Assembly (NCBI GenBank): GCA_022768945.1
Contig: JALEKY010000024.1
Span: forward strand, 1 to 64,000
Origin: Christensenellaceae bacterium
GTDB taxonomy: Bacteria > Bacillota > Clostridia > Christensenellales > Borkfalkiaceae
DNA: 64,000 nucleotides
Reading direction: 5' to 3'
Shown here: positions 20,827 through 30,443 of the stretch, piece after piece
How positions within the stretch are numbered: position 1 is the first letter of the stretch
Layout: every line of letters starts with the position of its first letter
The notes under the pieces: generated by a model
What the model was told of the DNA's origin: nothing
Database searches by the model: none
The model's input: only the letters and a program-made list of their open reading frames with translations
Translations under genes and position numbers: made by a program

Positions 20827-21740
20827 TTTAAAGACCTCGATAAAAATTGTTGTAGTTTTACGGTTTTTGGCGCGTTGAACATTTCGGAGGATACTCCTTG
20901 TTCCGCGATTACCCCGTCCGCGATGAAAATTGACTTGTCGGAAACCTCTTTTGCAAATTCCATTTCGTGCGTAACGATTATCATAGTCATTCCTTCGTTG
21001 TCCTTCAACTCGCGGATAACCTTCAGAACTTCACCCGTAAGTTCGGGATCGAGCGCGCTCGTAGGTTCGTCGAAGCATAAAACTTTGGGTTTCAGCGCAA
21101 GTGCTCTTGCTATGGCAACTCTTTGCTGTTGTCCGCCCGAAAGCTCGCTCGGGTAGGCGTCCGCTTTATCTTTCAGTCCAACTTTTTCTATGATTTTTTG
21201 CGCGCTCGAAAGGATTTCTTCTTTGCTTTCGGCTATAAAAGTTTTTTTCTTTTCGGGAAAAGCTTTTTTAAGTTCCTTATAGTTGCGCTTAAGCTCGGAA
21301 AGTTTTTGTTTGTCGCCTTTGCTTAACGAAATCTGTTTTTTCAGTTTGCATAGCGCCGCTTTGTGGTTTGCCGTCATTTCTTTAACTTCGTCGGAAAGAA
21401 GAAGAGTGGGGGCGAGTGTAATGTTTTCGGTTACGGTGTATTGTGGGAAAAGATTGAACGATTGAAAAACAAGCCCGAAATTAAGCCTTTTTTTCCTTAA
21501 ATCGTTTCCCGAATAGTTTTTGACCTCGTCCGCATTAAAAATCATATCGCCGTCGAGGCTCATTTTCCCGCCGTCGGCCAAAGTCAAAAAGTTAATGCAC
21601 CTTAAAAGGGTTGTTTTCCCTCCGCCGGAGGAGCCGATTATCGAAAGGACTTCTCCTTTTTCCATGGAGAAAAAAATTCCTTTCAAAACCTCGGTGTTAT
21701 CGAATTTTTTCGTAAGATTTTCAACTTGAAGATACGCCAT
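20823..21740 (-). CDS. Amino-acid ABC transporter ATP-binding protein with helical insertion
   Basis: Walker A GSSGGGKTT, LSGGQQQRVAIARAL, CFDEPTSALDPE; insertion of about 55 aa. Confidence 0.9.
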   Translation of the reverse strand: MAYLQVENLTKKFDNTEVLKGIFFSMEKGEVLSIIGSSGGGKTTLLRCINFLTLADGGKMSLDGDMIFNADEVKNYSGNDLRKKRLNFGLVFQSFNLFPQYTVTENITLAPTLLLSDEVKEMTANHKAALCKLKKQISLSKGDKQKLSELKRNYKELKKAFPEKKKTFIAESKEEILSSAQKIIEKVGLKDKADAYPSELSGGQQQRVAIARALALKPKVLCFDEPTSALDPELTGEVLKVIRELKDNEGMTMIIVTHEMEFAKEVSDKSIFIADGVIAEQGVSSEMFNAPKTVKLQQFLSRSLK

Positions 21741-21743
21741 AAA

Positions 21744-22388
21744 CTATGCCTTTATGTATGAAAGTTTCTTTTCGATAAACCCGAAAAGCAGAGTGAGTAT
21801 TCCTATGAAGGCGAGGTAAAAAACACCTGTGTAGAAAAGCGGCCAGATAAGCCCTCTTACAACGAAATCCTGCGCTGCTTTAAGTATCTCGGTTACCATA
21901 ATAACCCTTGCGAGCGAGGTGTCTTTTACAAGAGTAATAACTTCGTTCGAAATAGGGGGAAGAATTCTTTTTACGACTTGCAAAAGAATGATTTTACCGA
22001 AAATCCGTCCTTTTGTAAGTCCCAAAACCTGTCCGGCTTCGTATTGTCCTTTCGGTATGCTTTCAATTCCGCCGCGGTATATTTCCGCAAAATAGCACGC
22101 ATAGTTTATAACGAAAGCAATGCAGACCGTGACGAACCTCGGTAAAAATCCCCAGCCGAAAAGAAGAGCCGGACCGTAGTAAAACGCGAGAACCTGAAGC
22201 ATAAGAGGTGTGCCGCGTATTATCCAAATAATAAATTTTACAACCGAACGCAGCGGCTTGAATTTGCTCATCGCCCCGAAAGAGATTAAAAGCCCGAGAG
22301 GGAGAGCAAGTATCAAAGTAACGGCAAAGAGTCCGACAGTTGTGCCGAACCCTTCGAGCAGTTTTAAATTAACCGACCAAAATTCCAT
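21744..22388 (-). CDS. Amino-acid ABC transporter permease (HisM/GlnP type)
   Basis: IIRGTPLMLQVLAFYYG...YRGGIESIPKGQYEAGQVLGL. Confidence 0.9.
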   Translation of the reverse strand: MEFWSVNLKLLEGFGTTVGLFAVTLILALPLGLLISFGAMSKFKPLRSVVKFIIWIIRGTPLMLQVLAFYYGPALLFGWGFLPRFVTVCIAFVINYACYFAEIYRGGIESIPKGQYEAGQVLGLTKGRIFGKIILLQVVKRILPPISNEVITLVKDTSLARVIMVTEILKAAQDFVVRGLIWPLFYTGVFYLAFIGILTLLFGFIEKKLSYIKA

Positions 22389-22442
22389 TTAAAAATACCT
22401 GTAAATGTGAGATATAGGGGACTTTTTGAAGTTTGCGACGTT

Positions 22443-23207
22443 TTATGCCATATATTTTTTTATAAGTTCGTCGAAAGTCCCGTCCGTTTTATACTTCGCT
22501 ATAACCGCGTTGAGTTTTTCGAGAAGTTCGGTATCCGATTTTCTTACGCCTATGCCGTATTCTTCCCCTGCGAAGCCAACGTCTACGTAGGTAAGATCGC
22601 TGTAATTCGTGCCGTCGCCCGTCATAGCTTTAGCGAGAGTGATGTCGAGAATAGCTATCGCGTTCGTCTTTGCCTTTACTTCAAGAAGGCAATCCGCCTG
22701 TTTCCCCGCCTTTTGCGCGTCGGTAAGGGTAATGCCGTTTTCCGTGCAAACGGTTTCCGCCGCGCTGCCGTTTTCCACGTAAACTTCCGCGCCCGAAGCT
22801 TTTATGCTCGCTACGTCCGTAAACTTTGCGGCGTCCGTCTTTTTGCAAACGACAACCTGTTTGTTTTCCATATAGCTGTCGGTAAACGCCATATACTCTT
22901 TAAGTTCGTTTTTAATCGTCATACCGTTCCATATAAGGTCTATTTCTTTAGTGTTGAGAGCGATTTGTTTTGTGTCCCAGTTGATTTCCACGAACTCTAT
23001 CTTCTCGTAACCGATTTCTTTAAGAGCCTTTTTCGCAAAGTCGGTATCGAAGCCTACAAGCTCGTTCGTCGTCGTATCTATATAGTTCATCGGTGCGTAG
23101 TAAGTGATGCCTACTTTAATAGAATTGGAGTTGTTTCCGCACGCGGTAAACGCAAAACCGAATGCGAGAGTAGCGATAATAAGTAACGTTGAAATAATTT
23201 TTTTCAT
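22443..23207 (-). CDS. Amino-acid ABC transporter substrate-binding lipoprotein
   Basis: Lipobox FTACGN; DTDFAKKALKEIGYEKIEFVEINWDTKQIALNTKEIDLIWNGMT. Confidence 0.9.
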   Translation of the reverse strand: MKKIISTLLIIATLAFGFAFTACGNNSNSIKVGITYYAPMNYIDTTTNELVGFDTDFAKKALKEIGYEKIEFVEINWDTKQIALNTKEIDLIWNGMTIKNELKEYMAFTDSYMENKQVVVCKKTDAAKFTDVASIKASGAEVYVENGSAAETVCTENGITLTDAQKAGKQADCLLEVKAKTNAIAILDITLAKAMTGDGTNYSDLTYVDVGFAGEEYGIGVRKSDTELLEKLNAVIAKYKTDGTFDELIKKYMA

Positions 23208-23222
23208 CTGAATGCCTCGTTT

Positions 23223-23284
23223 ACTTTAGCGCTTTAATTCGCTAAAGTGATTTTATGTTTGTATTATACTTTATCTCGCTAAAG
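23223..23284 (-). promoter_or_regulatory. Promoter plus CTTTA/TAAAG operator array for the ABC-yerC operon
   Basis: Minus strand TTTACT-17-TATAAT; CTTTAGCGAGATAAAG in the spacer and CTTTAGCGAATTAAAGCGCTAAAG downstream. Confidence 0.65.
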
Positions 23285-23528
23285 AAGTAAAGCGTTTTTA
23301 CGCTGTTTTTTTAATTTTTTTTAAAAGTTTCGCGCGAAACGCAATTCCTGACAATATTCTCAAAAAACGAATTGCGAAAAAACATTATACTTTTTTAAGT
23401 AAATGCAAACAATATAAAAAGCGCAAGAAAATTTCCGATGGCTTTATAAATCCGCAACTAAGGATAACCGAACTGATGATAACAGAGGGTTATATAAAAT
23501 CGATAATCCCTGATAACGTAGTTTCGCT

Positions 23529-24551
23529 TCAGGTTGTCTGACGTATAATCGGTTTGGATTGTAAATAAATAAACTGACTGCGTTGTCCGGGATCGATTAC
23601 TCTGTCGAGCAGAACAGAAAGAATTTTTTTGCCGATGAGCGATTTGTCTACGCTGAACGTGGTGAGCGGAGGATTGCACTTTTTCGATTCGGACAGATTA
23701 TCAAACCCCATGACGAGCACGTCCGCGGGAACTGTCTTTTTAAGCGATTCAAGCGCGCTGAGAATAGAAACGGCAATCGTGTCGTTCGCCGCGACGAAGC
23801 AATCGGGCAGCGACGGCATTTTTTTGATTATTTCGGCAAGTCTTTCCGCATTGCCGTAAGGGAACGCGTCGTTTTCTATTACCGAGTGTTCTGGCTTAAC
23901 TTTCAGTCCGCATAAAAAGCAAGCTTCGCGCATGCCGAGGTAGCGTTCGTAAAAAGACATGCAGTGAGTGTAATCGCCCACAAAACCGAACGATTTGCAT
24001 TTTTGTTTGTTTACAAGCTCTATGCAAAACTCTCTGACGGCGTTAAAGCTCTCGGGCAGAACGACATCGAAATTTCCGTCGTAAATGGAATTTGAAAAAG
24101 GGAAGTCGAAGAAAACGATGGGGTATCCGAGAGTTATGAGCTTGGAAATCCAGGTAGGTTGAAAAAGTTCTATGCAAATAATGCCGCTCACGTTGTTTTC
24201 GTTCAAAAAGTCGAGAAATCTGTCGAAAAAATTGTTTTTAGTCGCGGTAAACTGCAAAAGTTCTATGTTGTCCTCGTCGAGCACGGCGGATTCGATGCTC
24301 CTGAGGATATGTATAAAATAGGTAATGGTGGTGAGCATTTTCGAACTTAACAGAACTATGCGTCTGTGAGAACCTATACGTTCGCTCGCTATCGTGCGGT
24401 AGCTTTTATATCCAAGCTCTATTGCCGCGTTTAATACTTTGTCGCGCGTGCGTGCGGGTACGTATTGACCGTTGAGAGCTTTGGAAACGGTGTTTCTCGA
24501 TACTCCGAGATATTCCGCTATATCGTTTACCGTTATCTTTTCTTTTTTCAT
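23529..24551 (-). CDS. LacI-family transcriptional regulator
   Basis: ITVNDIAEYLGVSRNTVSKALNGQYVPARTRDKVLNAAIELGY. Confidence 0.9.
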   Translation of the reverse strand: MKKEKITVNDIAEYLGVSRNTVSKALNGQYVPARTRDKVLNAAIELGYKSYRTIASERIGSHRRIVLLSSKMLTTITYFIHILRSIESAVLDEDNIELLQFTATKNNFFDRFLDFLNENNVSGIICIELFQPTWISKLITLGYPIVFFDFPFSNSIYDGNFDVVLPESFNAVREFCIELVNKQKCKSFGFVGDYTHCMSFYERYLGMREACFLCGLKVKPEHSVIENDAFPYGNAERLAEIIKKMPSLPDCFVAANDTIAVSILSALESLKKTVPADVLVMGFDNLSESKKCNPPLTTFSVDKSLIGKKILSVLLDRVIDPGQRSQFIYLQSKPIIRQTT

Positions 24552-24634
24552 TGTCGTCGCCTCTCGGTTTCGTTCGGGTAATTATAATTAAAGTATATAG
24601 CGAGCGGCGGCTTTTGTCAAATTTTTTTGGCGAT

Positions 24635-24728
24635 TTTGCACATTTTTAAGTCACGATTTGTGCAAATGTAAAAAAATCTTCAAAAAAAAGAAAGGCATAT
24701 TGACTAATTATATTTTGAATGCTATCAT
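24635..24728 (+). promoter_or_regulatory. Operator-like palindromes and promoter of the fructan-type locus
   Basis: TTTGCACA (24635-24642)/TGTGCAAA (24659-24666) inverted repeat; TTGACT-17-TATCAT at 24700-24728. Confidence 0.5.
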
Positions 24729-24766
24729 AAAGCCGCGTGATGGAAGTATGCGGATAAAGGAGGAAG

Positions 24767-25747
24767 ATGATGATTACTTCGTTTAAGCAAAGTAAAGAAT
24801 CCGATACGTTAAATGCGAAAACGGGAAGAGGAAAGTCAAGCGATTTTGCAAGGAATTTCAAGCAAAATTGGGGATATTTGATTTTTCTGTTGCCCGCTGT
24901 TATCGTAACGTTCGTTTTTGCCTACGTTCCCATATACGGCTTGCTTATATCCTTTCAGGACTATATGCCGGGCGACTCTATTCTTTCCGACACAACCGTT
25001 TGGGTGGGATTTGACAACTTTGTAAAGTTTTTCAACGATTACAGATTTTGGGATTTGATGAAAAACACCTTTTTATTGTGCATAATAGGCTTTGTGATAG
25101 GGTTTCCGTTGCCGATTATAGTCGCGCTTTTGTTGAATTCCATAAAGAATAAAAAGGTGTCCAAGATTTTGCAAACTATATTCAACGGACCTCATTTTAT
25201 TTCTCTTATAGTTCTCGTCGGTATGCTGTATTTGTTTTTCGGCAGATACGGGCTCGTCAACAATATAGCCGTTGCGCTCGGCGGCGAAAGGTATTCGTAC
25301 TTTCTCGAACCGTCGGCGTTCAGACCTATGTACATTCTCTCGAGCAACTGGCAGGACTTCGGCTGGAGTTCCATTATCTATATCGCAGCGTTATCCGCGG
25401 TAGATCAATCTCAGCACGAAGCCGCTCAGCTTGACGGAGCTACGAGATTTCAGCGTATTATTCACGTGGATTTTCCGGCGATTTCCTCTATAGTTTCCGT
25501 AATGCTGATAATGTCGATAGGCGGGCTTATGGGCGTAGGGTACGAAAAAGTTCTGCTTATGCAGACGGACGGCAACCTTGTTATAAGCGAGATTATAGCT
25601 ACTTACGTGTATAAAAAGGGTTTGACGGGGCTGCCCGATCAGGGGTTTGCCACCGCGGTAGGTTTGTTTAACTCGGTGATTAACCTTGCTCTTTTGATTA
25701 TAGCGAACACCGTTGCAAAACGTTTTTCCGAAAACACGTTGTTTTAA
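24767..25747 (+). CDS. Carbohydrate ABC transporter permease (LplB type)
   Basis: NWGYLIFLLPAVIVTFVFAYVPIYGLLISFQDY; EAAQLDGATRFQRIIHVDFP motif. Confidence 0.9.
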   Translation: MMITSFKQSKESDTLNAKTGRGKSSDFARNFKQNWGYLIFLLPAVIVTFVFAYVPIYGLLISFQDYMPGDSILSDTTVWVGFDNFVKFFNDYRFWDLMKNTFLLCIIGFVIGFPLPIIVALLLNSIKNKKVSKILQTIFNGPHFISLIVLVGMLYLFFGRYGLVNNIAVALGGERYSYFLEPSAFRPMYILSSNWQDFGWSSIIYIAALSAVDQSQHEAAQLDGATRFQRIIHVDFPAISSIVSVMLIMSIGGLMGVGYEKVLLMQTDGNLVISEIIATYVYKKGLTGLPDQGFATAVGLFNSVINLALLIIANTVAKRFSENTLF

Positions 25748-25758
25748 GGGGTGAGAAA

Positions 25759-26649
25759 ATGAACGCTAAAAAAATAAAAGAAAGCAGAAGCGATCGCATT
25801 TTCTATATAGTCAATTATATAATTCTCGGTTTGCTCGCGTTAATCGTAATATACCCCCTTTATTTTATAACCATCGCCTCTTTTTCGAGCGCGGACGCCG
25901 TTCTCGGCGGAAAGGTTATTCTTTTCCCCGTCGATATAAACTTTGACGGTTACGTAAAGATATTTCAGCGCGACGATATATGGCGCGGCTATCTGAACAC
26001 GATATTTTACACGGTAGCTTACACCGCGTTAAGCGTGCTGTTTACGGTAACGGCCGCATGGGCGCTCAGTCGCAAAAAGCTTCCGTTTCGTAAATTCTGG
26101 ATGGCGTTTTTCATAGTAACTATGTTTTTCGGCGGCGGGTTAATTCCCTTTTATAACGTCGTGAGCGGGCTCGGAATGCTGAATTCCCCGCTTGCTATAA
26201 TTCTTCCCGGAACGGTATCCGCGTGGAACTTGTTTATGGCTAAAACGTTCTTTCAGGCGGACATACCCGACGGCATAGTAGAGGCTGCCGAAATAGACGG
26301 GGCAGGCAAACTGAAATTATTCGTTTCTGTTATATTGCCTTTGTCTATGCCGATAGTAGTAGTGCTTGCGCTGTACTACGCGGTAGGGCAGTGGAACAGT
26401 TACTTCAACGCGATGATATTCTTAAGCGACGAGAAAAAATATCCGTTGCAGCTTGTTTTAAAGGAAATACTTACCGCTTCCGAAACGACTACCGGCGGTA
26501 GCGGCGAAACGATACTCGAACAGTTCCGCCTCGCCAACCAACTCAAATACGTTTCGGTTATAGTTTCCAGTTTGCCCATGTTTTTGTTATATCCGTTCGC
26601 GCAGAAGTTCTTTGCGCAAGGCGTAACCATGGGTTCGTTAAAAGGTTAA
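25759..26649 (+). CDS. Carbohydrate ABC transporter permease (YtcP type)
   Basis: EAAEIDGAGKLKLFVSVILPLSMP motif. Confidence 0.9.
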   Translation: MNAKKIKESRSDRIFYIVNYIILGLLALIVIYPLYFITIASFSSADAVLGGKVILFPVDINFDGYVKIFQRDDIWRGYLNTIFYTVAYTALSVLFTVTAAWALSRKKLPFRKFWMAFFIVTMFFGGGLIPFYNVVSGLGMLNSPLAIILPGTVSAWNLFMAKTFFQADIPDGIVEAAEIDGAGKLKLFVSVILPLSMPIVVVLALYYAVGQWNSYFNAMIFLSDEKKYPLQLVLKEILTASETTTGGSGETILEQFRLANQLKYVSVIVSSLPMFLLYPFAQKFFAQGVTMGSLKG

Positions 26650-26701
26650 AAACGGCTGAGCCGTAAAAAATATTTAAGATTTCTAAGGAGGACAGTGAAA
26701 A

Positions 26702-28384
26702 ATGAAAAAGATCGTTGCACTTCTGTCAATCGTATGCGCTTTATCTGTGTTTGCTTTCGGCGGTTGTTCGAATAAAAACGACAAACCTTCGGTTTCGGAT
26801 AACGATTTGGTTGAAAAATACGGTTATCAATACACGGATACTTCCGCGCCTATTCTCAACGAACAAGGTGCGAAAGACATCGCTTTCAACGTTTATTCTT
26901 CGAAGAACGCTTCCGCTCTCGATTATAACGATATGAAAATCATGCAGGATTTGTTCGAAGCGACAAACGTAAGAGTTTCTTGGGAAAACGTTTCCGAAAC
27001 GGTCTATTCCACGCAGAAAGCTTTGATTTTCAGCAATAAAGACAACAGACCGGACGCTATTTATCACGCGGGAATGAGCGCGGGCGAAATCATTCGTTAC
27101 GCAAACCGCAAGACGATACTTCCGATAAGCGACTATTTGCAGTATATGCCGAATTTCTCTAAGATTTTGGAGGAACGCCCCGACATAAAACAGCAGATAA
27201 CGAACGTTCAGGACGGCAAGATTTACTCTCTTCCGAGAGTGGAGGAGATGGGATTGCTTCAGAACCCGAACTTGCTCTTCCTCAATAAGAACTGGACTGC
27301 GAAAGTAATTCAGGCGGGTGCGGTAACGGGGCTTACGACGGACGACCTTAAAGACGGAATTCGTCTCACAAGCGCACAGATGGAACAGATTCTTACCTAC
27401 TTCAAGAACAACGATATGAACGGCGACGGTAAGAGTACGGACGAAAGACCTTTGAACTTCGTTTACAACAACTGGCAGGGTAATCAGTGCGACCTTTACG
27501 GTATGTTCGGACTGAACGACAACCTCGAGCACAGAGTTATAAAGGACGGCAAAGTTTTCTACACCGTTACGGACGATAAATTCAAAGAAGCCACGAACTA
27601 TATAGCGAATTGGGTATCCAAGGGACTTATAGACTCCGTGTCTTTCGAGCAATCGCAGGATAACTTCCTTGCAAACGGCAAAGGCGCGGAAAAATACGGC
27701 GCGTTCTATTGGTGGGAAAGCGAAACGGTTGTAAGTCACCCCGAAAACTATATAGTATGTCAGCCGCTCGTAGGACCGAACGGAGATCAGACTATCTGCG
27801 TTTCGAACAACCCCGAAATCAGCACCGGCGAACTTATAGTGTTCTCTGATTGTAAGAATCCTCAGGTTCTTCTCACTTACTTCGATCGTTATTACGCTCC
27901 CGAAATTTCCGCTCAGATAAATTACGGTCCCGTAGGCATCGTATACGAAGAAGAGCGCGACGAAAACGGAATGCTCGTAAACAAACCCGTTCCGGAAGGA
28001 AAGACTGTAGACGAAATCAGATTGCAGAATGCGCCTCTCGGAATATGCTATCTTAACGATTACGCGTGGAAAAACGTGGTAAATATGGAACCCCGCGCGA
28101 AGCTTCGTTCGCAAAGACTTGAAAAGTACGCTACGCCGTTCGTTCCCGAAAGCGTAACGCCCGTTCCGAATCTTCAGTTCTCGCTCGAAGAATTGAACGT
28201 GCTCTCGCAGTACGAAAACAACGTAAACGACTATATCAAAACAAATCTTATTACCTGGCTCACGAAGGGCGGCGTAACCGACGCTAAATGGAACGCGTTC
28301 AAAACCGAGCTTACGGGTAAAGTAGGTCTCGATAAAATTCAGCAGGTTTTCCAGGCCGCTTACAACAGATATATCGGTGAATAA
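26702..28384 (+). CDS. Extracellular solute-binding lipoprotein (oligosaccharide)
   Basis: Lipobox FGGCSN; large type-1 sugar-binding protein beside two sugar permeases. Confidence 0.85.
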   Translation: MKKIVALLSIVCALSVFAFGGCSNKNDKPSVSDNDLVEKYGYQYTDTSAPILNEQGAKDIAFNVYSSKNASALDYNDMKIMQDLFEATNVRVSWENVSETVYSTQKALIFSNKDNRPDAIYHAGMSAGEIIRYANRKTILPISDYLQYMPNFSKILEERPDIKQQITNVQDGKIYSLPRVEEMGLLQNPNLLFLNKNWTAKVIQAGAVTGLTTDDLKDGIRLTSAQMEQILTYFKNNDMNGDGKSTDERPLNFVYNNWQGNQCDLYGMFGLNDNLEHRVIKDGKVFYTVTDDKFKEATNYIANWVSKGLIDSVSFEQSQDNFLANGKGAEKYGAFYWWESETVVSHPENYIVCQPLVGPNGDQTICVSNNPEISTGELIVFSDCKNPQVLLTYFDRYYAPEISAQINYGPVGIVYEEERDENGMLVNKPVPEGKTVDEIRLQNAPLGICYLNDYAWKNVVNMEPRAKLRSQRLEKYATPFVPESVTPVPNLQFSLEELNVLSQYENNVNDYIKTNLITWLTKGGVTDAKWNAFKTELTGKVGLDKIQQVFQAAYNRYIGE

Positions 28385-28432
28385 AAACCGTTTAATTAAA
28401 TAATTACAGGAGATATAATTACAGGAGATATA

Positions 28433-30262
28433 ATGATGAAAAAGAAAATTGTATCAATGCTCGTAGCTTTTTCGCTTATGCTCGGCACGGCTTCATTGGC
28501 TGCTTGTGATAACTCGTCGGAAAATACCGCTCCCTCGATTAACGGAGTTAAAGAATCTGTTACGGTAGAAGCGGGAACTCAATTCGACGCTTTGGACGGC
28601 GTAACCGCTTCCGACAAGGAAGACGGCGACCTTACGAATAAGATTACCGTTACTTCTATGCCTTCGCTCGAATTCGTAGACGGCAAAGCAACGCCGCAGA
28701 ACGCCGGAACTTACGAACTCACTTATTCGGTCGTCGACTCCGGCAAACTTTCCGCGGAAGAATATTCTACGCTTACGGTAACCCGCAAAAAGGGTGAAAG
28801 CGAAGAACTCTACAGATTCGATTTTTCTTCGGCAGTTCAGGGAGATCTTAAAAATTGGTACGGCGGTTATCAGGAACCCGCTGCGGGAACCGCGGGAGTT
28901 AAAGAGGGTGCGGTCGTTTACGACGTAACCAACCCCGGCACGGACGCCGGGCAGGTTATGCTCAAAAAGCTCATAGACGTAAAACCCGCTTCTTATAAGG
29001 TTAAATTCTTCCTTAAGTCCTCCGCTCCCACGTATATTCACATCGGCGCGAGAAACGCAACTGCCGAAGCGTTTGTAAACTACGGCGCGGCGTTCGCTAT
29101 CGAAGTAGGCACCGAAATTAAAGCGTACGAACTCAACTTCGAAGTAACCGAAAACGGTCAGTGCGAACTCGGATTGTATCTCGGTAAAATAGTTGTGGAC
29201 GCAACTCACGCTTCCCCCGACAGTTATACCGTAACTATCGTTAAAGCGGAAATTTACGAAACGGTAGGAACGGAAACCGAAGAGGCTAAATACTCTCAGA
29301 ACTTCTCCGAATCCGCCGACAGCGTATCGCTTTTGGCTTATCAGGAAGCTTCCGCAACCATAACAAACGAAAACGGCGCGGCTAAATTGACGATTAACTC
29401 CTATCCGACCGATAACGTAAACTGGAATTTAAAGGCTGTATTCGCTCTCGGAACCGTTACTCTCGACGGCGAAGGTAACTACTATTACAGATTAAAAGTA
29501 ACTTCAAAATACGCTCAGAGCGGCGATATATGCGTCGAAAGCAACGAAACCGAATGGCAAAACAGAGCGAATTTCTCTTCGTTCTCTTTGGCAGCGGGCG
29601 AAACGAAAGAAATCGTAACGAAGTTCCACAACGATAAAACCATTTCCGACGTGGTAATCAAAATGTATTTAGGTACCGCGAGCGAAGGCGTGACGACTAA
29701 CGAACTTACTTTCGACGATTTGTCCTTCGGTGAAGTAAAGGGCGATAAGAGCACCGAAACTACGGTCGATCGTTTTATGAACTTCGGTAAAGGTTCTGAA
29801 AACTACACGAACAAAAATACAATCTGGGATACTTTCAACGGAACAGACGAAGGCAACGAAAAGGGTATAGGCACTCTCTGGACTGAAAACAACTCTCTCA
29901 ATTACCGCATTTACGAAGGCGGCAACGTAGACTGGCACAATAAATTGTTCTTCGGCTATACGGACAACCCGTTGGTATTGCCCGCTAACTGCTACTTCAC
30001 TATCAAGTTTAAAGCGAGAGCGACAAAGGATATTACCTGCGCGATGATTCTTAACGCGCTCGGCGGCTGGGATCCTCGTCTTTCGGAATCCGTTGAAATT
30101 ACTACTGAAGAAAAGGAATTCACTTTCACCGTTTCGAAGGAATTCGTAGTGGATATGAACTTTGAATTGTTATTCCAATTCGGTTCTGAAGCTACCTCGA
30201 AACTCGGAGAAGTAACGATTACTTTCAGCGATATGGTTATCTATAAAACCGAAATCGCTTAA
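28433..30262 (+). CDS. Lipoprotein with DUF5011-like Ig domain and CBM-like modules
   Basis: Lipobox LAACDN; DGVTASDKEDGDLTNKITV; C-terminal VDWHNKL...GGWDP...LLFQFG. Confidence 0.75.
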   Translation: MMKKKIVSMLVAFSLMLGTASLAACDNSSENTAPSINGVKESVTVEAGTQFDALDGVTASDKEDGDLTNKITVTSMPSLEFVDGKATPQNAGTYELTYSVVDSGKLSAEEYSTLTVTRKKGESEELYRFDFSSAVQGDLKNWYGGYQEPAAGTAGVKEGAVVYDVTNPGTDAGQVMLKKLIDVKPASYKVKFFLKSSAPTYIHIGARNATAEAFVNYGAAFAIEVGTEIKAYELNFEVTENGQCELGLYLGKIVVDATHASPDSYTVTIVKAEIYETVGTETEEAKYSQNFSESADSVSLLAYQEASATITNENGAAKLTINSYPTDNVNWNLKAVFALGTVTLDGEGNYYYRLKVTSKYAQSGDICVESNETEWQNRANFSSFSLAAGETKEIVTKFHNDKTISDVVIKMYLGTASEGVTTNELTFDDLSFGEVKGDKSTETTVDRFMNFGKGSENYTNKNTIWDTFNGTDEGNEKGIGTLWTENNSLNYRIYEGGNVDWHNKLFFGYTDNPLVLPANCYFTIKFKARATKDITCAMILNALGGWDPRLSESVEITTEEKEFTFTVSKEFVVDMNFELLFQFGSEATSKLGEVTITFSDMVIYKTEIA

Positions 30263-30281
30263 AAAGGATAATATAAGGTTT

Positions 30282-30364
30282 GCGCATATGTTCCCGTTTT
30301 AACGCGGGGCGTATGCGCGGACGTTCCCTGAGCTCGAGCGTAAAATATGTTCGAGTTTAAGGAA
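30282..30364 (+). other. Two strong intercistronic hairpins
   Basis: GCGCATA...TATGCGC and TTCCCTGAGCTCGA...TCGAGTTTAAGGAA; no U-tract. Confidence 0.55.
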
Positions 30365-30443
30365 GGTCGATTGATTATCCATAGGGCGGCTGATATATAA
30401 ATAGTTTAAAAGACTTTTGCCGTCGGATAAAGGAGTTTTTGAA

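Noticed and set aside
26741-28114. 457-aa minus-strand ORF
   Set aside because: Antisense to the solute-binding protein gene; no domain motifs.
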